The notes beneath the pieces were generated by a model. It was given only the letters and a program-made list of their open reading frames with translations, made no database searches and had not been told where the DNA came from. A stretch of 5,843 bases of DNA, from assembly GCA_964398355.1 (NCBI GenBank), contig CAYNMM010000110.1, positions 1-5,843 of the forward strand, written 5' to 3'. Numbering within the stretch: position 1 is the first letter of the stretch; every line of letters begins with the position of its first letter. A program made the position numbers and the translations under genes. This DNA comes from WFZT01 sp964398355 (GTDB taxonomy: Bacteria > Hydrothermota > Hydrothermia > B15-G9 > WFZT01). Below are positions 1-5,003 of the stretch, one piece after another.

Positions 1-801
1 ATTGGAGCTGCAATTCAGGCCGGAATCCTTGCCGGTGAATACAAGGACAAGGATATTGTTCTCCTCGATGTCACACCACTTTCACTTGGTGTTGAAACAC
101 TCGGCGGTGTATTTGATGTAGTAATACCAAGAAACACCACGATTCCTACAAGAAAATCCAAGATTTACACAACGGCTGAGGACAATCAAACAAGTGTAAT
201 GATCAAGGTTTATCAGGGTGAAAGGCCAATTGCATCAGAGAACAGGTTACTTGGACAGTTTGAGCTTACTGGAATTCCACCGGCCCCTCGCGGTGTACCC
301 CAGATCGAGGTAACATTTGACCTTGATGCAGACGGAATCCTGCACGTAAAAGCAGTCGATAAAGGTACAAACAAAGAAGCTTCTATCAAAATCCACGCGA
401 GGACCGGACTCACAGAGGAAGAGATCGAAAAAATGGTCAAAGAGGCCGAGGCACATGCAGAAGAAGATAGGAAGAGAAAGGAACTTATTGACCTCCGTAA
501 CCAGGCAGATGCTTTCGCATATTCTGTGGAAAAGAGTTTGAAAGATCTTGGTGACAGGATACCGTCCGACAAGAAATCACAGGTTGAATCAGCCATAAAG
601 AGCCTGCGTGAGGTAATAAATCAGGATGACGCAGGAAAGATAAGAGAGCAATTTGAGAATCTCCAGAGAGTATGGAACGAGGTAACACAGGAGATTTACA
701 AGGCACAGGCAGCAGGAGCAGGGGCACAGCAGCAACAACAACAGCAACAGAGTGGTGAAGATAAAGGAGATACAGGAACGAATTATGAGGTGGTAGATTA
801 A
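1..801 (+). CDS. dnaK: DnaK (Hsp70 chaperone), C-terminal part, 5' end outside window
   Basis: Frame 1 is open from the first base and gives 266 residues ending at TAA 799-801. DnaK is the ATP-driven cytoplasmic chaperone that binds exposed hydrophobic peptides with DnaJ and GrpE. Most of the nucleotide-binding domain is missing (about 370 residues, judged against E. coli DnaK from memory). Fragment residues 1-15 are its end (IGAAIQAGILAGEY). The interdomain linker VLLD is at 20-23, followed by DVTPLSLGVETLGG, which opens the beta substrate-binding domain. NTTIPT, TAEDNQ, QGER, LGQFEL, PAPRGVPQIEVTFD and DADGILHV follow in the normal order. The helical lid runs from about 137 (LTEEEIEKMV) to 235. 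The tail has Ala/Gly, eight Gln, an acidic stretch and ends in YEVVD. No internal lesion is seen. dnaJ follows after 93 nt that contain a strong hairpin, so dnaK may be transcribed partly apart from it. The identification is secure. Confidence 0.98.
   Translation: MGAAIQAGILAGEYKDKDIVLLDVTPLSLGVETLGGVFDVVIPRNTTIPTRKSKIYTTAEDNQTSVMIKVYQGERPIASENRLLGQFELTGIPPAPRGVPQIEVTFDLDADGILHVKAVDKGTNKEASIKIHARTGLTEEEIEKMVKEAEAHAEEDRKRKELIDLRNQADAFAYSVEKSLKDLGDRIPSDKKSQVESAIKSLREVINQDDAGKIREQFENLQRVWNEVTQEIYKAQAAGAGAQQQQQQQQSGEDKGDTGTNYEVVD
727..750 (+). repeat. Polyglutamine run (8 Gln codons) in the DnaK tail
   Basis: Eight consecutive Gln codons mix CAG and CAA (CAG CAG CAA CAA CAA CAG CAA CAG). They lie in the disordered C-terminal tail, between an Ala/Gly stretch and the acidic end. 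Gln-rich tails occur in many bacterial DnaKs. The trinucleotide tract could vary in length between strains, but the mixed codons should make slippage less likely than in a pure repeat. Confidence 0.85.
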
Positions 802-810
802 GGAAAAATT

Positions 811-845
811 GGGGGTGGCGGCCGCCTTCGGCGGCCGCCACCCCC
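811..845 (+). terminator. Perfect 15-bp GC-rich hairpin after dnaK, probable terminator or 3' stabiliser
   Basis: Bases 811-825 are the exact reverse complement of 831-845, with a CTTCG loop (826-830). Thirty-one of the 35 bases are G or C. The hairpin starts 9 nt after the dnaK stop. The downstream T-run is short (TTT at 846-848, then C and six A), so it is not a textbook intrinsic terminator. Read on the opposite strand, the hairpin is followed by AATTTTT, a somewhat better tract, but no convergent gene is present. Inference: it ends or attenuates dnaK transcription, or protects the dnaK mRNA 3' end and so lowers dnaJ output relative to dnaK. The hairpin itself is certain; the function is moderately supported. 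Confidence 0.7.
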
Positions 846-857
846 TTTCAAAAAACA

Positions 858-886
858 TGGATTTTAAATTCACCCAACATTATCAT
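858..886 (+). promoter_or_regulatory. Candidate dnaJ promoter with -10 TATCAT
   Basis: TATCAT at 881-886 matches five of six bases of the sigma-70 -10 consensus. It lies 8 nt before the dnaJ ATG, downstream of the GC hairpin. The -35 position at 17-bp spacing (858-863, TGGATT) matches poorly. A start 6-8 nt after the -10 would place the RNA 5' end within about 2 nt of the ATG, giving a leaderless mRNA. This agrees with the lack of any SD there. No CIRCE heat-shock operator is seen in this gap. Confidence 0.4.
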
Positions 887-894
887 TTAACAGC

Positions 895-2091
895 ATGAAA
901 AAGAAGAGAGATTACTATGAAATACTCGGCGTTCCAAGAAACGCCACACCTGAAGAAATTAAAAAGGCGTATCGTCGTCTTGCCATAAAATACCATCCAG
1001 ACAAAAATCCCGATAACAAAGAAGAAGCTGAGGAAAAATTTAAAGAAATTTCTGAGGCCTACGAAGTTTTAATTGACCCTGAGAAGAGAAGAATTTATGA
1101 CCAGTATGGACATGAAGGCTTACAGGGTGTCTTCAAACAGGGTGACTTCACATGGCAGGATTTCACACATGTTGATGATCTTAGAGATATCTTTCGTGAA
1201 TTTGGCATAAATTTTGACTTTGGGGGCGGTTTCTTTGATTTCCTGAATGACATCTTTGGGGGACCATCCCGCAGACGTGGAGGATACGGGGTTACACACC
1301 ACGGACCTCAGAAGGGAGAGGATATCAGAATAAAAATCCCTCTAACCCTTGAAGAAATCGCAAAGGGGGCAACCAAAACCGTTCGACTTGAAAGGTTTGA
1401 AGTCTGTAACGCATGCGGAGGCTCCGGTTCAAAATCCGGCAAAGTTCAAACCTGTCCAACGTGTGGCGGGACCGGAGTTGTAAGAAAAGTATCGAGAACA
1501 TTCTTTGGCCAGTTTGTGCAGACTTCAACCTGTCCTACATGCCACGGTGAGGGTGTGATTGTTAGTGATCCCTGCCCTGTGTGCCACGGCACTGGTAGGG
1601 TAAAGAAAAAGGTGGAGCTCAAAATCGGCTTTCCTCGTGGAATCCATGAGGGTCAGTCCGTTGTTTTGAGAGGTGAAGGTCATGCAGGATACAAAGGTGG
1701 GCCGCACGGTGATCTTTACGCAGTCGTGGTCCAGAAACCACATGACCGTTTCAAAAGAGATGGGGATGACCTCTATACAGAGATCCCAATTTCTTTCTCG
1801 AAAGCTGTCCTCGGAGGCGACATTGTATTGAAAGACATTCTTGGTGAAACGGTGAAAATTCATATTCCGGCCGGAACAAACAGCCATACAACATTTCGTG
1901 TCAGAGGTAAAGGGATGCCTCGACTTAACGGTGGTCGTGGTGACCTCTACGTCAAGGTTATTATTCAGGTCCCCAGGAAACTCACACCTGAGATGAAAGC
2001 GCTCATCGAAAAACTCGCTGAATTTGAGGAGGACGGCAAAGTGGGACACGAAGAGAGCGTTTTTGAGAAGATCAAAAATGCGTTCAGATGA
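895..2091 (+). CDS. dnaJ: DnaJ (Hsp40 co-chaperone), type I, full length
   Basis: This 398-residue protein is close to the usual 370-400. DnaJ delivers unfolded clients to DnaK and stimulates its ATPase. The J domain covers about residues 5-72, with HPD at 34-36. A Gly/Phe region follows (about 104-132), containing GGGFFDF and a DIF motif (119-121); the stretch 77-103 is unusually poor in Gly. Four CxxCxGxG zinc motifs are intact: C171/C174, C187/C190, C213/C216 and C227/C230, enough for two zinc ions. The C-terminal client-binding domains include LKIGFPRGIHEGQ, GDLYAVV, IHIPAGTNSHTTFRVRGKG and GGRGDLYVKV. The ATG at 895 is well fixed because no in-frame start lies just upstream and MKKKRDYYEILGV aligns with DnaJ N-termini. 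It has no SD. It overlaps rsmE by 4 nt, implying coupled translation. Confidence 0.98.
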   Translation: MKKKRDYYEILGVPRNATPEEIKKAYRRLAIKYHPDKNPDNKEEAEEKFKEISEAYEVLIDPEKRRIYDQYGHEGLQGVFKQGDFTWQDFTHVDDLRDIFREFGINFDFGGGFFDFLNDIFGGPSRRRGGYGVTHHGPQKGEDIRIKIPLTLEEIAKGATKTVRLERFEVCNACGGSGSKSGKVQTCPTCGGTGVVRKVSRTFFGQFVQTSTCPTCHGEGVIVSDPCPVCHGTGRVKKKVELKIGFPRGIHEGQSVVLRGEGHAGYKGGPHGDLYAVVVQKPHDRFKRDGDDLYTEIPISFSKAVLGGDIVLKDILGETVKIHIPAGTNSHTTFRVRGKGMPRLNGGRGDLYVKVIIQVPRKLTPEMKALIEKLAEFEEDGKVGHEESVFEKIKNAFR

Positions 2092-2801
2092 TCAGTTACT
2101 ACGTCCCTCCCCAATCCATTAGAAATGGGCAAATCTTTCTTACAGGCTCTGAATTCCACCACGCTATCAATGTCACACGACGCACGAAGAACGAAATTTT
2201 GAGGGTTGTAGATGGTACTGGTGGGGTTTATTTTGCCCGTATCAAATCTATAGATCACGAGGAGGGACTCGCAGTCCTGGAAGTTATTGAAAGGGAGGAA
2301 ACGGACAATGAGCCCCAAACACACGTCTGCATAATGCAGGGAGTGATAAAAGGTGAGCGTATGGATTATTTTGTGGAAAAGGCTACGGAGCTTGGGGTTA
2401 AGGAAATTATTCCTGTGATAACGCGGAAATCTTACAGACCAGGCCCAGGCAGAGTTGAAAGATGGAGAAAGGTTGCAATCTCGGCGATGAAACAATCCGG
2501 ACGTGCTGTCCTTCCAAGAATTTACGAGCCCATCGAATTTGAAAAAATTCCCGATTTTCTTAAAAATTATAGCACCCTGATAATGCTCGATATGAGGGGT
2601 CGGAAAAATTTGAAAAATCAGGAGTTAACAAATAAAATTTTAGTCCTCGTGGGTCCGGAGTCAGGACTGGAGGAAAAAGAGAGACAGATGGCAAAAAGTT
2701 GGGGATTTGAGGAAATAAATATGGGAAAAAGGACGCTCAGGGCAGAGACAGCAGGTGTAGTAGCCCTGGGCGTTATTTTGTTTATAAACAATGATCTGTA
2801 A
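2088..2801 (+). CDS. rsmE: RsmE, 16S rRNA (uracil-1498-N3)-methyltransferase
   Basis: This 237-residue protein matches the usual RsmE size. The family uses S-adenosylmethionine to methylate N3 of U1498 (E. coli numbering) in helix 44 of 16S rRNA, near the decoding centre. The N-terminal PUA-like domain contains GSEFHHAINVTR (20-31), corresponding to the family's H-x-x-x-V-x-R element. The SPOUT domain contains QGVIKGERMDYFVEKATELGV, SAMKQSGR, then VGPESGLEEKE (188-198) and MGKRTLRAETAG (212-223), which form the trefoil-knot cofactor site. The usual loop reads GPEGG; here the fourth residue is Ser (S192), a mild change. It begins inside the dnaJ stop (ATGA) without a good SD, so reinitiation after dnaJ is likely. 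In Firmicutes prmA usually sits between dnaJ and rsmE; it is absent here. Confidence 0.95.
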   Translation: MISYYVPPQSIRNGQIFLTGSEFHHAINVTRRTKNEILRVVDGTGGVYFARIKSIDHEEGLAVLEVIEREETDNEPQTHVCIMQGVIKGERMDYFVEKATELGVKEIIPVITRKSYRPGPGRVERWRKVAISAMKQSGRAVLPRIYEPIEFEKIPDFLKNYSTLIMLDMRGRKNLKNQELTNKILVLVGPESGLEEKERQMAKSWGFEEINMGKRTLRAETAGVVALGVILFINNDL

Positions 2802-2825
2802 GGAGCCCCTGCCCTTTATAAAACT

Positions 2826-2837
2826 TAAGGAGGTGAT
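2826..2837 (+). promoter_or_regulatory. Exceptionally long Shine-Dalgarno of rpsU
   Basis: TAAGGAGGTGAT is fully complementary over 12 nt to the standard bacterial 16S rRNA 3' end (AUCACCUCCUUA). It ends 4 nt before the rpsU ATG. Measured from the AGGAGG core (2828-2833) the gap to the ATG is 8 nt, a normal spacing. It is by far the strongest SD in the window, and it fixes the rpsU start. Confidence 0.93.
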
Positions 2838-2841
2838 TTGA

Positions 2842-3039
2842 ATGTCAGGAGTCCGTTTGAGAGACGGAGAATCCTTCGAAAGCCTGATGAAGCGGTTCAG
2901 AAAAGTCCTTTCTAAAGACGGAATAATGCAGGACCTCAAAAGAATTCAGTTCTATGAGAAACCTTCAGAGAGAAGGAAGAAGGAGCTGATGGCTGCAAGA
3001 AGGAGACTCTTGCGGAAGATGAAGAAAGCCGAAGAATGA
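2842..3039 (+). CDS. rpsU: Small ribosomal subunit protein bS21
   Basis: This 65-residue, very basic protein is within the normal bS21 range. The N-terminal part (VRLRDGESFESLMKRFRKVLSKDGIMQDLKRIQFYEKPSERRKK) follows the family pattern of a short strand then two helices. The C-terminal end is a Lys/Arg-rich helix (ARRRLLRKMKKAEE). bS21 sits on the 30S platform near bS18, uS11 and the 3' end of 16S rRNA, where SD/anti-SD pairing takes place. It follows rsmE by 40 nt and overlaps mutS2 by ATGA. rpsU heads the classical rpsU-dnaG-rpoD operon; here mutS2 separates it from dnaG. A 12-nt perfect SD and a hairpin just inside the coding region suggest special translational control (inference). Confidence 0.96.
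   Translation: MSGVRLRDGESFESLMKRFRKVLSKDGIMQDLKRIQFYEKPSERRKKELMAARRRLLRKMKKAEE
2847..2875 (+). promoter_or_regulatory. Possible RNA hairpin at the start of the rpsU coding region
   Basis: Bases 2852-2858 (TCCGTTT) pair with 2862-2868 (AGACGGA) through seven pairs, one of them G-U, around a GAG triloop. AGGA 2847-2850 can extend the stem with TCCT 2872-2875 across a small internal loop. In an alternative fold, TCCTT 2872-2876 could pair with AAGGA 2827-2831 in the SD and enclose the start codon. A structure this close to the ATG could tune rpsU translation. A stem of this size can arise by chance, so confidence is low. Confidence 0.25.
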
Positions 3040-5000
3040 AATCTGTTGAAGATAGCCTGGAATTTAACCTTATAAAAGAAATTCTTGGTTCTTACCTTTT
3101 ATCCGAACCTGGCAAAAATTCACTTGGGCGGTTGGCTCCGCTCCCTTCAAGGGATGAGATTGAAGAGGTATACAGGCGGGTTGATGAAATTGCTGAGCTC
3201 AAGAAAAAGGGAGTACAGTTTCCTTTTGGAGATATCCCGCCTCTTTTAACATCCCTTGAGAAGGTGAGGGCGGGGGCTTCTATTACAACGAAAGAAATAT
3301 TCAATTTTTCTGTCTTCATATCCACCTACGAGAAATTTTACTTCGCTCTTCTGGACACCGGTCTTGCCTTTCCACACGATCCTCACATCCTTCGGGGTAT
3401 TAAACGTGAAATTGTCAAAAAAATCATGCCTGATGGTGAAATCCGGGACGACGCTACACCGGAACTGATGAAGTACAGAAACCAGAAGAAGTCCTTGCGG
3501 AATCAGATCATCAATAAAATGAACGAGCTCATGGAACTTTATTCAAAAAAGGGATTTTTGAGAGACAGACTGGTTACTATCGTTAACGGCAGATTTGTCT
3601 TGCCTGTAGCAACTCATGTAAGGGTCAACGGCGTCGTTCATGGATTCTCCAATACCCGTGAAACTGTCTATGTAGAACCAATCGAAACCATTGATATTCA
3701 AAACAAATACATTCAGGTTATCGATGCCGAAAAGGAGGAAATCGAGAGGATAAAGAGGGAACTCGTTGAGAAACTGCATGAGTTATACCCGGTTTTGCAG
3801 GAAATATACGATCTACTTGGTGAACTCGAGATGCTCAACGCGCGTGTGGAATTTATGGCCGACTTCTACGGAAGTATTCCGGTTTTTTCTGAAACTGGAG
3901 ACATCAAAGTCCGGAATGCAAGACATCCTCTACTTTTGAAGGCAAGGGGATTTTCCAGGGTCGTGCCATTAAATTTTGAGCTTCCGGCAAAGTACAGGGT
4001 TCTGCTCGTTTCAGGACCAAATGCAGGTGGAAAGACTGTATTTCTAAAGACAATCGGTGTAATTTTTATGCTAATGAAATATGCCATCCCTGTACCGGCC
4101 GAGTACGCTGAAATTCCTTACGTCAATAACATTTTTGCAGGTGGATTTGAAGACGAGCAGGACATTCTCGAAGGTGAGTCATCATTCACCTCGCTTTTGA
4201 GGCAGATTCGAGAGATTCTTGATAAAGCTGGTGAAGATGACCTCGTGCTCCTGGATGAGTTTCTCGCGTCAACTGATCCAAGGGAAGGTGCTGCACTTGC
4301 CTTTGTGATCATTAAAAAATTGATGGAGCAGGGAGCCCGGGTTTTCGCAAACACCCATCTTTCTCCCTTGAAAATTTTCATCGAAAGACACCCTCTGATG
4401 CTCAACGCTCAGATGGGATTCGATCCGGTTACAAATAAACCCACCTACCAGCTTGAAATAGGCAAGATTGGAGAGAGTCACGCCCTGGATATCGCGAAGA
4501 ATGCAGGGATCCCTGAGGAACTGATCGACGAAGCAAAAAGCTATCTTGAGGGGATAGACCGTGAAATGGCAGAGCTCACAAGGAGATTGAAGGAAAAGGA
4601 AAGAGAATTACAGGAGCTCCTTCATGAGGTACGCGAAAAAGAGGAATACATTAAGGCTCAGGAAGCACGGATAACAAAGGAGTCTAAAAGAAAAATAAGG
4701 GCAATTGTTGATGCCCGTGAAAGGGAGATTCGAGAGCTTATCAAAACCCTTGATAAGGAAGTTAAAAAAGAGGCAAAACTCAGGCGTGCACGCGAGATCA
4801 AAAAGACCCTTGAAAATATCCGCCAGGAAGTCGATATTTTTGACAAAAAGGCGGAGCACCCGGAGATTGGGAAGACCTATAGAATCAAGCCTTTCGGCTT
4901 TACAGCCGAATTGGTAGATATAAAGGATAACAAAGCTTACGTAAAAATTGGGAAAACAAGGCTTGAGGTGCCCGTTGACTCACTTTACGAGGTGATGTAA
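3036..5000 (+). CDS. mutS2: MutS2-family ATPase lacking the Smr nuclease domain
   Basis: This 654-residue protein compares with about 780 for usual MutS2. MutS2 proteins form clamp-like ATPase dimers linked to anti-recombination and, in Bacillus subtilis, to collided ribosomes. The MutS2-type core opens with LEFNLIKEILGSYLLSEPGK; GRFVLPV (185-191) and VYVEP (211-215) are MutS2-like rather than MutS1-like. The ATPase has Walker A GPNAGGKT (327-334), signature region FEDEQDILEGESSFTS (371-386), Walker B LVLLDE (403-408) with E408, and ANTHLSPLK with H441. A long charged coiled coil (about 505-605) leads to a small KOW/SH3-like beta domain (607-654) that ends the protein. No Smr domain follows, and dnaG begins 3 nt after the stop, so the gene is not visibly cut by a frameshift. 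Family assignment is secure; the cellular role is not. It has no clear SD and probably relies on coupling to rpsU. Confidence 0.92.
   Translation: MKSVEDSLEFNLIKEILGSYLLSEPGKNSLGRLAPLPSRDEIEEVYRRVDEIAELKKKGVQFPFGDIPPLLTSLEKVRAGASITTKEIFNFSVFISTYEKFYFALLDTGLAFPHDPHILRGIKREIVKKIMPDGEIRDDATPELMKYRNQKKSLRNQIINKMNELMELYSKKGFLRDRLVTIVNGRFVLPVATHVRVNGVVHGFSNTRETVYVEPIETIDIQNKYIQVIDAEKEEIERIKRELVEKLHELYPVLQEIYDLLGELEMLNARVEFMADFYGSIPVFSETGDIKVRNARHPLLLKARGFSRVVPLNFELPAKYRVLLVSGPNAGGKTVFLKTIGVIFMLMKYAIPVPAEYAEIPYVNNIFAGGFEDEQDILEGESSFTSLLRQIREILDKAGEDDLVLLDEFLASTDPREGAALAFVIIKKLMEQGARVFANTHLSPLKIFIERHPLMLNAQMGFDPVTNKPTYQLEIGKIGESHALDIAKNAGIPEELIDEAKSYLEGIDREMAELTRRLKEKERELQELLHEVREKEEYIKAQEARITKESKRKIRAIVDAREREIRELIKTLDKEVKKEAKLRRAREIKKTLENIRQEVDIFDKKAEHPEIGKTYRIKPFGFTAELVDIKDNKAYVKIGKTRLEVPVDSLYEVM
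4989..4996 (+). promoter_or_regulatory. Shine-Dalgarno of dnaG, inside the end of mutS2
   Basis: GAGGTGAT is an eight-base match to the complement of the 16S 3' end. It lies 7 nt before the TTG at 5004 and overlaps the last codons of mutS2 (GAG GTG ATG TAA). It decides the choice of TTG as the dnaG start, because no in-frame ATG or GTG fits the expected N-terminus. Confidence 0.85.
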
Positions 5001-5003
5001 AAG

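Noticed and set aside
213..873. Minus-strand open frames opposite the dnaK end and the hairpin
   Set aside because: The hydrophobic, Leu-rich translations arise from the reverse of Gln and Lys/Glu codons of DnaK. No independent evidence for a gene.
1865..1876. Twelve-bp palindrome TTCCGGCCGGAA in dnaJ
   Set aside because: It encodes the conserved IPAG segment of the DnaJ C-terminal domain; the protein sequence explains it.
1525..2495. Long open frames on the minus strand opposite dnaJ and rsmE (1525-2049 and 1965-2495)
   Set aside because: They lie opposite secure genes, their translations show no recognisable domain, and nothing suggests a start signal. They look like by-products of the codon pattern on the coding strand.
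2778..2791. Perfect 14-bp palindrome TTGTTTATAAACAA at the end of rsmE
   Set aside because: It could be an operator for rpsU, but it codes for conserved-length C-terminal residues, it is A+T-rich, and about one palindrome of this length per few windows is expected by chance.
2817..2822. TATAAA as a -10 box for rpsU
   Set aside because: Transcription would begin about 7 nt later, inside the Shine-Dalgarno, and no -35 lies at the right distance.
4893..4910. Seven-bp perfect stem-loop (TTCGGCT/AGCCGAA) near the end of mutS2
   Set aside because: No T-run follows, it lies in the conserved KOW-like coding region, and stems of this size are expected by chance in a window this long.
4705..4917. Small plus-strand open frame inside mutS2
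   Set aside because: It is an out-of-frame reading of the Lys/Arg/Glu-rich coiled coil, and mutS2 stays intact through it. It is not a detached Smr domain either.
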